Origin: Dyella sp. S184
GTDB lineage: Bacteria > Pseudomonadota > Gammaproteobacteria > Xanthomonadales > Rhodanobacteraceae
Length of the DNA stretch: 64,000 nucleotides
Reading direction: 5' to 3'
NCBI RefSeq assembly: GCF_009766065.1
Contig: NZ_LMUE01000012.1
Span: 248,001 to 312,000, forward strand
The notes under the pieces were generated by a model, which had not been told where the DNA came from, made no database searches, and was given only the letters and a program-made list of their open reading frames with translations. The stretch's first letter is position 1. Each line of letters opens with the position of its first letter. The position numbers were made by a program, and so were the translations under genes. Shown here one piece after another: positions 1 through 8,475 of the stretch.

Positions 1-306
1 GCGCCGGCCGATGCCGACGACGATGCGAAGCCGGCACCGGCCGCGTTCCTGATCGACGAAGGTGCCGACCCGTACGAGAACGTGGCCGACGCCGACGATG
101 CCGACAACCAGATGTCGACGCTGTCGAGCGCCCTGAAGAACCTGGATGCGCGTTCGCGTAACATCATCCAGCGCCGCTGGCTCGATGACGACAAGGCCAC
201 CTTGCAGGATCTGGCCGACGAATACGGCGTTTCTGCCGAGCGTATCCGTCAGGTCGAGGCGAATGCGATGAAGAAGATGCGCGGCCTGTTTGCCACCGCC
301 GCCTGA
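1..306 (+). CDS. rpoH: RNA polymerase sigma-32 factor (heat shock), C-terminal part
   Basis: The reading frame is open from base 1 to the stop at 304-306, so this is the last 101 residues of a protein starting upstream. The end is a sigma-70 family region 4: an Arg-rich 'LDARSRNIIQRRW' stretch, then a helix-turn-helix with 'LQDLADEYGVSAERIRQVE', which binds the -35 element. The 'RRWLDDDKATL' segment resembles sigma-32 (RpoH) more than RpoD or RpoS, and the acidic, Ala-rich linker before region 4 is also seen in RpoH. Known role: directs RNA polymerase to heat-shock promoters. A terminator follows 24 bases after the stop. Regions 1-3 lie outside the window. Confidence 0.9.
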   Translation, partial: APADADDDAKPAPAAFLIDEGADPYENVADADDADNQMSTLSSALKNLDARSRNIIQRRWLDDDKATLQDLADEYGVSAERIRQVEANAMKKMRGLFATAA

Positions 307-330
307 TCCAGCGCGACATGCGTCAAGCGA

Positions 331-357
331 ACGGCCTCCTTCGGGAGGCCGTTTCAT
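331..357 (+). terminator. Intrinsic terminator after rpoH
   Basis: A perfect 9-bp GC-rich stem (331-339 with 344-352) closes on a TTCG tetraloop and is followed by a short, imperfect T-rich tail. It sits just after the rpoH stop and before the two-component operon. Confidence 0.75.
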
Positions 358-402
358 TCGGCACATCCATATGCCTCACCCTAGGGGGCGGCTATCGCCG
401 TG

Positions 403-426
403 CAAATCGGCGATCCTGCCGATTTG
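403..426. promoter_or_regulatory. 9-bp dyad upstream of the two-component operon
   Basis: CAAATCGGC at 403-411 is matched by GCCGATTTG at 418-426 with a 6-base spacer. It lies 41 bases before the response regulator start codon. It could be an autoregulatory operator or a leader hairpin; the sequence alone does not decide. Confidence 0.35.
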
Positions 427-467
427 TCGTTATGCTCGCTCTCAGTACCGCACTTGGTAAATGATCG

Positions 468-1148
468 ATGCCACGCATTCTGGTCATCGAGGACGACGAT
501 GTCACGGCGCGCGAGATCGCGGCGGAACTGGCCAGCCATGGCATCGAGACCGACCGCGTGGCGGATGGTCGCGAAGGTCTGCGGCGTGCGGCCGATCCCT
601 GCTACGACGCGATTACGCTGGACCTGATGTTGCCTGGCCTGGACGGGCTCAGCGTGGTGACGCAGTTGCGCGGGCAGGGCATCGCCACGCCGGTGCTGAT
701 GATCAGCGCACTCAGCGACGTCGACGAACGCGTGCGCGGCCTGCGTGCCGGTGGCGACGATTACCTGACCAAGCCGTTTGCCCCCGATGAAATGGTGGCG
801 CGGGTGGATGTGCTGTTGCGGCGGCACCGCCAGCAGGGACAGCAGACACTGTTGCGCGTGGCCGATCTCGAGCTGGATCTGGTGCGGCATGTGGTCCGCC
901 GTGGCGACACGCAGCTGTCGTTGCTGCCCACCGAATTCAAGCTGCTGGAATTCCTTATGCGGCATGCCGGTCAGGTACTGACCCGCACGATGATCTTCGA
1001 GACGGTGTGGGGTTTTCATTTCGATCCCGGCACCAACCTGATTGACGTGCACATTGGCAGGCTGCGCAAGAAGATCGATACAACGGGATGCACACCGTTG
1101 ATCCATACCGTACGCGGCTCGGGGTACAGCCTTGCGCAGACTGACTGA
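468..1148 (+). CDS. Response regulator, OmpR/PhoB family
   Basis: A 226-residue cytoplasmic DNA-binding regulator. The receiver domain spans about residues 1-115, with acidic residues 'EDDD' at 8-11, the phospho-acceptor Asp52 in 'LDLMLPGLDG', and the conserved Lys in 'YLTKPF' near 103. The winged helix-turn-helix is at about 130-222 and ends in the typical 'IHTVRGSGYSL'. The stop overlaps the start of the histidine kinase by 17 bases, so the pair is co-translated. The RND efflux operon immediately downstream makes control of that pump the obvious guess, but this is inference. The signal sensed is unknown. Confidence 0.93.
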   Translation: MPRILVIEDDDVTAREIAAELASHGIETDRVADGREGLRRAADPCYDAITLDLMLPGLDGLSVVTQLRGQGIATPVLMISALSDVDERVRGLRAGGDDYLTKPFAPDEMVARVDVLLRRHRQQGQQTLLRVADLELDLVRHVVRRGDTQLSLLPTEFKLLEFLMRHAGQVLTRTMIFETVWGFHFDPGTNLIDVHIGRLRKKIDTTGCTPLIHTVRGSGYSLAQTD

Positions 1149-2505
1149 CAACTGGCGTTCCACCACTGCGCGCCTGGTTCTGATCTACGGTTCGTTCTTC
1201 GCGCTATGGGGCATCGTGGTGATCGGCCTGATCCACTGGCAGGCGGCCAGCTATCTGACGCGCGTCTCCAACGAGCTGATCGGTCGCCAGGCGAATTATT
1301 TCTCGATGCTGGACGAACCCACGCGCCGGCATGCGTTGAACGACTATGTCTCGCTGGAAACGCGGCAACTCAACGCGTGGGGGCTGTTCGACGCTCACGG
1401 CAAACCACTTGCCGGCACCATTACTGCGCTGCCGTCGCAGGTGGTGATCAACGGCCCGGTGGCCATCGTGCCGCAGGGTCTGGAGCGCAACGATGGCCAC
1501 GCGCATGTCAGCGTGCGCGCGGCCGCCGTGCGCCTCGACGACGGACGCATCCTGTTGGTCTCGCGGGATACCAGCATCGTCGACCGGATCGGCACGATCA
1601 TCTTGCAGGCTCTGCTATGGGGCATTTCGTTGACCGTGGTGCCTGGTCTGCTCGGCGGCTGGCTGCTAGCCCGCGGGCCGCTGCGCCGCGTTCATGCGAT
1701 ACGCGAAGCCACGCTGCCGATCATGCGCGGCGACCTCGCCCAGCGCCTGCCGGTGAGCCGGCATGGCGATGAGCTGGACATGCTCGCTGGTATCGTCAAT
1801 GCGATGCTCGACGAGATCGAGCGCCTGCTCGGCGAAGTGAAAGGTGTCTGCGACAACATCGCGCATGACCTGCGCACGCCGCTGACGCGGTTACGCGCAC
1901 GCATATACCGGCTGCAGCAGCAGTTCGACGAAGGCAGCAGCGAGAACGCGACACTGGAGGCATGCCTCGTTGATACCGATGCGCTGCTCAATCGCTTCCG
2001 CGCGCTGCTGCGTATCTCGGAACTGGAAAACCAGCAACGCCGCGCCGGCTTCGACCAGGTCGATCTGGCCGAGATCCTGCAGGAAGTGCATGCATTGTAT
2101 CTGCCGCTAGCCGAGGACCGCGGCCAGCAGTTGGAGTTGGAGCTTCCGCCGTTGCCGCCGATTCGCGCGGATCGGCATCTGTTGCTGGAAGCCTTCAGCA
2201 ACCTGGTTGGCAACGCGATCAAGTTCACCCCGCCCGGTGGCCACGTGGATATCCGCGCGCGCGCCGCTGAAGACGGTCCGTGGGTGGATGTGTGCGACAG
2301 CGGACCGGGTATCCCGGATGACCAGCGCGTTGCGGTGACGCGCCGTTTCTACCGGGCCGAGAGTTGCCGCAGCACGCCGGGCTCCGGACTGGGCCTGAGC
2401 ATCGTCAGCGCGATCGCGCGCCTGCACGGCTACACGCTGCAGATTGCCGACAGTGAAAACGGCGCGCGCTTGAGCCTGCATTGCCGCGACGCGGCCAGCG
2501 CGTAA
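1132..2505 (+). CDS. Sensor histidine kinase
   Basis: A 457-residue inner-membrane kinase, partner of the preceding response regulator. The start is a TTG codon overlapping the regulator; starting later would lose the first membrane segment. Order: TM1 about residues 13-37, a periplasmic sensor region of about 115 residues, TM2 about 155-180, HAMP about 180-230, a HisKA domain with phospho-accepting His245 in 'NIAHDLRTPL', and an ATPase domain with the N box 'NLVGNAIKFTP', the 'DSGPGI' G1 box and 'GSGLGLSIV' G2 box. The periplasmic part shows no domain I recognise, so the ligand is open. Confidence 0.92.
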   Translation: MRRLTDNWRSTTARLVLIYGSFFALWGIVVIGLIHWQAASYLTRVSNELIGRQANYFSMLDEPTRRHALNDYVSLETRQLNAWGLFDAHGKPLAGTITALPSQVVINGPVAIVPQGLERNDGHAHVSVRAAAVRLDDGRILLVSRDTSIVDRIGTIILQALLWGISLTVVPGLLGGWLLARGPLRRVHAIREATLPIMRGDLAQRLPVSRHGDELDMLAGIVNAMLDEIERLLGEVKGVCDNIAHDLRTPLTRLRARIYRLQQQFDEGSSENATLEACLVDTDALLNRFRALLRISELENQQRRAGFDQVDLAEILQEVHALYLPLAEDRGQQLELELPPLPPIRADRHLLLEAFSNLVGNAIKFTPPGGHVDIRARAAEDGPWVDVCDSGPGIPDDQRVAVTRRFYRAESCRSTPGSGLGLSIVSAIARLHGYTLQIADSENGARLSLHCRDAASA

Positions 2506-2627
2506 CAGCGGCGCAGCGGGCCGTGATGTCCGGTCTTTTGCATCAGTGAATGCGCGTTCGGCGTGGCATAGCTGCCGAATATGAAAATATCTTCATGCGC
2601 TGAATCGATACCTGCGAAGCGTCGCGT

Positions 2628-2640
2628 GTCAAAATTTGAC
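2628..2640. promoter_or_regulatory. 13-bp palindrome before the efflux operon
   Basis: GTCAAAATTTGAC is a perfect palindrome around a central A, 28 bases before the chosen start of the RND permease, inside the 163-base gap after the kinase gene. It is a candidate operator for the upstream response regulator or another repressor. No binding is shown. Confidence 0.4.
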
Positions 2641-2668
2641 GCTACGCAACATTCTCGCTGGATACTTC

Positions 2669-5600
2669 ATGCTGGGCATTGTGCGGATCGCCTTGTCGCG
2701 ACCCTATACCTTCGTCGTTCTCGCGCTACTGATCCTGATCATCGGACCACTTTCCGCGCTGCGGACACCTACCGACATCTTTCCGGATATCCGCATCCCG
2801 GTGATTGCGGTGGTATGGCAGTACACCGGCCTGTCGCCGGACCAGATGGAAGGCCGCATCACCTCGCCCTACGAGCGCGTGCTGACCACCACGGTCAATG
2901 ACGTCGAGCATATCGAGGCGAAATCCATCGCCGGCTTCGGCATCGTCAAGATCTTCTTCCAGCCGACGGTAAATATCGCCACCGCGAACGCGCAGGTCAC
3001 CGCGGTATCGCAGACCCTGCTCAAGCAGATGCCGCCGGGCGTCACCCCGCCGCTGATTCTGAACTACAACGCCTCGACAGTACCCATCCTCCAGCTGGCC
3101 TTGTCCGGCAAAGGGCTGACCGAACAGAACCTCGGGGATCTCGCACTCAACATCCTGCGCCCGCAGCTGGTGTCGGTGGCCGGCGCGGCGGTGCCTTACC
3201 CGTATGGCGGCAAGACGCGCCAGGTGCAGATCGACATCGACCCGGCGGCACTGCAGGCGCGCGGACTTTCCGCGGCAGACGTGGCCAATGCGCTGGCTGC
3301 GCAGAACCTGATCACGCCGGTGGGTACACAGAAGATCGGTGCGTTCGAATACACCTTGCAGCTCAACAACGCACCGAGCGAGCTCAAGCAGCTGGGTGAT
3401 CTGCCGATCAAGACGGTCAACGGAACCACAATCTATATCCGCGACGTGGCGCATGTGCTGGATGGCAGTCCGCCGCAGACCAACATCGTGCATGTGGACG
3501 GCAGCCGCTCGGTGCTGATGAGCGTGCTCAAGAACGGTTCGACATCGACTCTGGCGATCGTCGCCGGTATCCGGCAACGTCTGGAAGATGCGCGGTCGAG
3601 TCTGCCGGACAACCTCAAGGTGGCGCCGATCGGCGACCAGTCGATCTTCGTGCGCGCGGCGATCAGCGGAGTGGCGCGCGAAGGCATCATCGCGGCGGCG
3701 CTGACGAGTTTGATGATCCTGCTGTTCCTCGGCAGCTGGCGCTCCACGGTGATCATCGCGGTCTCGATTCCGCTGGCGATCCTGGCATCGATCGCGGCGC
3801 TGTCGGCGATCGGCGAGACACTCAATATCATGACGCTGGGCGGCCTCGCGCTGGCGGTGGGTATCCTGGTCGACGATGCCACGGTGACCATCGAGAACAT
3901 CAACTGGCACCTGGAGCAGGGCAAGCAGGTCGAGCCGGCTATTCTCGACGGCGCCGCGCAGATCGTCACGCCGGCATTCGTGTCGCTGTTGTGCATCTGT
4001 ATCGTGTTCGTGCCGATGTTCTTCCTTGATGGTGTCGCGCGCTTCCTGTTCGTGCCGATGGCCGAAGCGGTGATGTTCGCGATGATCGCCTCGTTCATCC
4101 TGTCGCGCACGCTGGTGCCGACGATGGCCAAGTACATGCTGCATCCGCATGTCGATGAGCATGGCCAGCATGTCGAGGCGCCGCCGACGCGCAATCCGCT
4201 GGTGCGTTTCCAGCGTGGCTTCGAGGCTTCCTTCGAGAAGGTGCGTAGTGGCTATCACGGCCTGCTCGCGATGGCGATGGAACATCGGCGGATCTTCGTA
4301 ATCGGCTTCCTCGCCTTCGTGGTGTGTTCATTTGCCTTGGTGCCGATGCTGGGACGCAACTTCTTCCCCGACGTCGATGCGGGGCAGATCCTGATGCATG
4401 TGCGGGCGCCGGTCGGCACCCGGCTGGAGCAGAGCGCGGAGCTGTTCGCGAAGATCCAGAAGAGCGTCAAACGCATCATTCCGCCCAGCGAACTGGGTAC
4501 CCTGGTCGATAACATCGGCCTGTCCAGCAGCGGCATCAACAATACGTACAACAACACCGGCACGATCGGTGAGCAGGATGGCGACATCCAGATCGCCCTG
4601 AACGAAGGGCATCACCCGACCGCCGAGTACGTACGGCAGATGCGTGAGCAGCTGCCGCGGGAATTCCCGGGCGTGACGTTCTCCTTCCCGCCGGCCGATA
4701 TCGTCAGCCAGATCCTGAACTTCGGTTCGCCCGCGCCGATCACCTTGCAGATTCGCGGCAACAACCTGCCGGCGAACTTCAAATACGCCGATACCTTGCT
4801 GCGCGAGATCAAGCGCATCCCTGGCGTGGTGGATGCGCGCATACAGGAGTCGCAGGCCAATCCCGGTTTCAATATCGATGTAGATCGCACGCAGGCGCAG
4901 CTGCTCGGCATCACCGAGCGTGATGTCACCAACAGCCTGGTGGTGAACCTTGCCGGTTCCAGCCAGGTCGCGCCCACCTTCTGGCTCAACCCGGTCAACG
5001 ACATTTCCTATCCGATCGTGATGCAGACGCCGCAGTACACGCTCGACTCGCTGTCGTCGTTGCGCAATCTCGCGATCACCGGCAGCAACGGCGCATCACA
5101 GGTGCTGGGCGGACTGGCGACGTTGAGCCGGCAATCCTCGAACGCGGTGGTTGACCAGTACAACATCCAATCGGTCGTGCAGATCTTCGCCACCACGCAG
5201 GATCGCGATCTGGGTGGCGTGGCCGGCGACATCCAGAAAGTGTTGAACGCTCACGCCAGCGGTCTGCCCAAGGGCTCGCACATCGAACTGCTCGGTCAGG
5301 TGCAGACGATGAATAGCGCGTTCTCGGGCCTGCTGTTCGGTCTGCTCGGTGCGATGGTGCTGATCTACCTGCTGATCGTGGTGAACTTCCAGTCGTGGAG
5401 CGATCCGTTCGTGATCATCACCGCGTTGCCCGCCGCACTGGCTGGCATCGTGTGGATGCTGTTCGCCACGCATACCGCGCTGTCGGTGCCGGCGCTGACC
5501 GGCGCGATCATGTGCATGGGCGTGGCGACCGCCAACTCGATCCTGGTGGTGACTTTCTGCCGCGAGCGCCTGTTCGAGCACGGCCGCGCGCTGGACGCCG

Positions 5601-5860
5601 CGCTCGAGGCCGGCTACGTGCGCTTCCGTCCGGTGCTGATGACGGCGCTGGCGATGATCATCGGCATGGCGCCGATGGCGCTCGGCCTCGGCGAGGGCGG
5701 CGAACAGAATGCACCGCTCGGTCGCGCGGTGATCGGTGGCCTGATTTTCGCCACGATCGCCACCCTTTTCTTCGTGCCGGTGGTGTTCAGCATCATCCAC
5801 GCGCGTTATCACCCTGCTTCTGCACCGGTGCCTGCTTCCGGAGAGCCCGTCCATGTCTGA
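2669..5860 (+). CDS. Efflux RND transporter permease subunit (AcrB/MdtB-like)
   Basis: A 1063-residue inner-membrane pump of full RND length. It has the TM1 'SRPYTFVVLALLIL', two large periplasmic porter regions (about 40-330 and 555-865), and two blocks of membrane helices. The TM4 proton-relay pair is present: Asp402-Asp403 in 'GILVDDATVTIEN'. Known mechanism: proton-driven export through a tripartite complex. I chose the ATG at 2669 because it puts the usual short cytoplasmic tail before TM1; an in-frame TTG at 2636 would add 11 residues. The gene overlaps the adaptor by 8 bases. The double-Asp TM4 and lack of metal-site motifs suggest organic substrates; the actual substrate is unknown. 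Confidence 0.93.
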   Translation: MLGIVRIALSRPYTFVVLALLILIIGPLSALRTPTDIFPDIRIPVIAVVWQYTGLSPDQMEGRITSPYERVLTTTVNDVEHIEAKSIAGFGIVKIFFQPTVNIATANAQVTAVSQTLLKQMPPGVTPPLILNYNASTVPILQLALSGKGLTEQNLGDLALNILRPQLVSVAGAAVPYPYGGKTRQVQIDIDPAALQARGLSAADVANALAAQNLITPVGTQKIGAFEYTLQLNNAPSELKQLGDLPIKTVNGTTIYIRDVAHVLDGSPPQTNIVHVDGSRSVLMSVLKNGSTSTLAIVAGIRQRLEDARSSLPDNLKVAPIGDQSIFVRAAISGVAREGIIAAALTSLMILLFLGSWRSTVIIAVSIPLAILASIAALSAIGETLNIMTLGGLALAVGILVDDATVTIENINWHLEQGKQVEPAILDGAAQIVTPAFVSLLCICIVFVPMFFLDGVARFLFVPMAEAVMFAMIASFILSRTLVPTMAKYMLHPHVDEHGQHVEAPPTRNPLVRFQRGFEASFEKVRSGYHGLLAMAMEHRRIFVIGFLAFVVCSFALVPMLGRNFFPDVDAGQILMHVRAPVGTRLEQSAELFAKIQKSVKRIIPPSELGTLVDNIGLSSSGINNTYNNTGTIGEQDGDIQIALNEGHHPTAEYVRQMREQLPREFPGVTFSFPPADIVSQILNFGSPAPITLQIRGNNLPANFKYADTLLREIKRIPGVVDARIQESQANPGFNIDVDRTQAQLLGITERDVTNSLVVNLAGSSQVAPTFWLNPVNDISYPIVMQTPQYTLDSLSSLRNLAITGSNGASQVLGGLATLSRQSSNAVVDQYNIQSVVQIFATTQDRDLGGVAGDIQKVLNAHASGLPKGSHIELLGQVQTMNSAFSGLLFGLLGAMVLIYLLIVVNFQSWSDPFVIITALPAALAGIVWMLFATHTALSVPALTGAIMCMGVATANSILVVTFCRERLFEHGRALDAALEAGYVRFRPVLMTALAMIIGMAPMALGLGEGGEQNAPLGRAVIGGLIFATIATLFFVPVVFSIIHARYHPASAPVPASGEPVHV

Positions 5861-7040
5861 TTCAACCTTCCCCAAGGCCTCGCTGCCATCGCATCGCGGC
5901 ATGCGGCTTGCCGGCCTGATCGCCGTCGTGGTGATCGTGGCCATCGTGATCATCGGCATCGCCACGCGCATCGTCGAGGCCAAGCGTCTGCAAACCTGGA
6001 CCGACCAGCAGACGGTGCCCACCGTCAATGTCGCTGCGCCGGAAAAAAGCGGCGCCGGTTCGCCACTCGAACTGCCCGGACGTATCGAGGCGTACACGCA
6101 GGCACCGATCTATGCGCGCGTGGGCGGCTACCTGAAATCGTGGAAGGTCGACATCGGTGCGCCGGTCAAGGCGGGTCAGTTGATGGCCGAGATCGAGACG
6201 CCCGATCTGGACCAGCAATTGCTGCAGGCCAAGGCCGATCTGGCCAGTGCCCAGGCGAATGCCGCCTTGGCGGCCACCACGGCGAAACGCTGGCAGGCGA
6301 TGCTCGGCTCCGACTCGGTCGCCAAGCAGGAAGTGGACGAGAAGACCGGCGACTTCACCGCCAAGCAGGCACTGGCGCATGCGGCCCAAGCCAACGTGGA
6401 ACGGATCGAGGCGATGAAGGGCTATACCCGCATCGTCGCGCCGTTCGATGGCGTGGTCACTGCGCGCAATACCGACATCGGTGCGTTGATCAATCCCGGC
6501 AGCAGCAGCGGCCAAGCCCTGTTCGTGGTGTCCGATGTGCGCAAGCTGCGCGTCTACGTGCAGGTGCCGCAGAGCTACGTGCCATCGATTCCTGACGGCG
6601 CCACGGCCACACTCAGCGTGCCGGAATATCCGGGCCGCACGTTCACTGCCAAGGTCGATGCTTCGGCGCAGGCGGTCAATGCCGGCTCCGGCAGCACGTT
6701 GATACAGCTCTCGGTCGACAATGCCGATGGCAAGCTGATGCCGGGCAGTTTCACCAACGTGCGTCTCAATCAGGTGGCCAGCGGGTCCGCGCTGCGGGTG
6801 CCGGCCAGTGCACTGATCTTCAATGCCAGCGGTCTGCGTCTGGCCACCGTGGATGCGGATAACCGGGTGACCTTCAAGACGGTGACGATCCTGCACGACT
6901 ACGGCAAGAGCGTGGAGATCGGCTCGGGTCTGGCGGCAGATGATCGTGTGATCGACAGCCCGCCTGACGGTCTCGCCGACGGTGACCAGGTTCAGATTGC
7001 CACTCAAGAAGCCACGGCCAAGCCTCATGCGAAAGCCTGA
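5853..7040 (+). CDS. Efflux RND transporter periplasmic adaptor (HlyD/MFP family)
   Basis: A 395-residue membrane-fusion protein linking the RND pump to its outer-membrane channel. A single N-terminal membrane anchor lies at about residues 17-40, followed by a biotinyl-lipoyl-like half 'RVGGYLKSWKVDIGAPVKAG', an Ala-rich coiled-coil hairpin at about 125-185, the returning 'IVAPFDGVVTARNTDIGALI' half-motif, and beta-barrel and membrane-proximal domains. The start ATG lies inside the end of the permease gene and the stop overlaps the next gene, so all three are translationally coupled. The anchor is an uncleaved-type helix with no lipobox, unlike AcrA. Confidence 0.93.
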   Translation: MSDSTFPKASLPSHRGMRLAGLIAVVVIVAIVIIGIATRIVEAKRLQTWTDQQTVPTVNVAAPEKSGAGSPLELPGRIEAYTQAPIYARVGGYLKSWKVDIGAPVKAGQLMAEIETPDLDQQLLQAKADLASAQANAALAATTAKRWQAMLGSDSVAKQEVDEKTGDFTAKQALAHAAQANVERIEAMKGYTRIVAPFDGVVTARNTDIGALINPGSSSGQALFVVSDVRKLRVYVQVPQSYVPSIPDGATATLSVPEYPGRTFTAKVDASAQAVNAGSGSTLIQLSVDNADGKLMPGSFTNVRLNQVASGSALRVPASALIFNASGLRLATVDADNRVTFKTVTILHDYGKSVEIGSGLAADDRVIDSPPDGLADGDQVQIATQEATAKPHAKA

Positions 7041-8454
7041 ACTCACCCTTCTGCTGGTGGCCGGCGTGACGCTCGCCGGCTGTTCGCTGGCGCCCGCATA
7101 CAAGGTACCCGCCGTACCGGTGGCGGCCGCTTATCAGGACAACGGGCCGTGGCAGCAGGCGCAGCCCGCCGACCAGTTGCCGCGCGATCACTGGTGGCAG
7201 CTTTATCACGATCAACAGCTCGACCAGTTGCAGCAGCGCCTGCTGGCCAACAACGCCGATCTTGCCGCGGCACTGGCGCATTACCGGCAGGCGCAGGCGT
7301 TCAACCTTCAGACGCGTTCGGCGCTGTTTCCGCAGGTCAGCGCCAAGGGCAACGGGCAGCGTGACCGCCAGTCCGACACCGCGCCGCTGCGTGGTGCGAC
7401 TTCGCCGGCGAATTACGACTCGTACACCGTCGGTGGCGAGGTGGATTACGAGCTCGACCTGTGGGGGCGCGTGCGCAACACGGTCGAAGCCGGCAAGGAC
7501 GATACGCTGGCCGCAGCTGCCGACCTGGCCTCGGCGCAGCTGAGCCTGCAGGCCCAGCTGACGGACAGTTACATCCAGCTTCGCGGCCTCGATCAGCAGA
7601 TCGCCTTGCTGCAGCAGAGCATCGACGCCTATCAGAAAGCGTTGCAGCTGACCCAGACCTTGCATGTCGGTGGCATCGTGTCCGGGCTGGATGTGGCGAG
7701 TGCGCAGACGCAGCTGTCCTCGGCGAAATCGCTGTGGTCGCAGGCGCTGGCGCAGCGTGCGCTGGTCAAGGATGCGATCGCGGTGCTGGTTGGCGACTCT
7801 GCCGATCAGTTCAGCATGGCGGCGCAGACCGCTGCGATCGATCTGCCGCAGGTGCCAGCGAGCGTGCCATCGACCCTGCTGCAGCGTCGTCCGGATATCG
7901 CTGCGGCAGAGCGCCGCGTTGCTGCCGCCAATGCACAGATCGGCGTGGCCCGCGCAGCCTATTTCCCTTCACTCACTTTGAGTGCGCAGGGTGGTTTCCA
8001 GAGTGCCGCCTACGCCGGTTTGTTGACCATGCCGAATCGCTTCTGGGCGATCGGCCCGAGCCTGTTCGAGACGATTTTCGACGGCGGCCGGCGCAAGGCC
8101 GGTGTCGCGGCGGCCAAGGCGGCTACCGACGAAGCCGGCGCGCGCTACCGTGGCACGGTGCTGAACGCGTTCGCCCAGGTCGAAGACAACCTGGCCCAGC
8201 TCGATCATGTCGGGACGGCGATGACCGACCAGAAAGACGCCGCCGATGCCGCGCAGCACGCGATGGATCTGGCGACAGATCGCTACAAGCAGGGCGCGGT
8301 CAGCTATCTCAACGTGGTGCAGGCGCAGACCGTGGCGCTGGAAGCAAAGCGCAACCTGCTCGAACTCGATACACAGCAACTGCGCGCCAGCGTGCAGCTG
8401 ATCCGCGCACTCGGCGGTGGCTGGTCGATCGACCAGCTGGCCAACAAACGATAG
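7027..8454 (+). CDS. Outer-membrane efflux channel lipoprotein, NodT/OprM family
   Basis: A 475-residue TolC-type outer-membrane factor. The start at 7027 gives a lipoprotein signal peptide with lipobox 'LAGC' (Cys20), as usual for NodT-family proteins; an earlier in-frame start would put 15 residues in front of it. Two repeated OEP halves of long amphipathic helices are visible (about 55-245 and 270-465), including 'VDYELDLWGRVRN' and 'LLQRRPDIAAAERRVAAANA', hallmarks of the family. Third gene of the RND operon (permease, adaptor, channel), overlapping the adaptor by 14 bases. Exports substrates across the outer membrane. Confidence 0.94.
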   Translation: MRKPELTLLLVAGVTLAGCSLAPAYKVPAVPVAAAYQDNGPWQQAQPADQLPRDHWWQLYHDQQLDQLQQRLLANNADLAAALAHYRQAQAFNLQTRSALFPQVSAKGNGQRDRQSDTAPLRGATSPANYDSYTVGGEVDYELDLWGRVRNTVEAGKDDTLAAAADLASAQLSLQAQLTDSYIQLRGLDQQIALLQQSIDAYQKALQLTQTLHVGGIVSGLDVASAQTQLSSAKSLWSQALAQRALVKDAIAVLVGDSADQFSMAAQTAAIDLPQVPASVPSTLLQRRPDIAAAERRVAAANAQIGVARAAYFPSLTLSAQGGFQSAAYAGLLTMPNRFWAIGPSLFETIFDGGRRKAGVAAAKAATDEAGARYRGTVLNAFAQVEDNLAQLDHVGTAMTDQKDAADAAQHAMDLATDRYKQGAVSYLNVVQAQTVALEAKRNLLELDTQQLRASVQLIRALGGGWSIDQLANKR

Positions 8455-8475
8455 ACGAATGCGTGGTGAACTGCC

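Noticed and set aside
381-1166. A 261-codon minus-strand gene overlapping the response regulator
   Set aside because: It is a shadow of the regulator frame with no domain of its own.
2726-4285. A 519-codon antisense frame inside the RND permease gene
   Set aside because: Arg/His-rich shadow without any recognisable feature.
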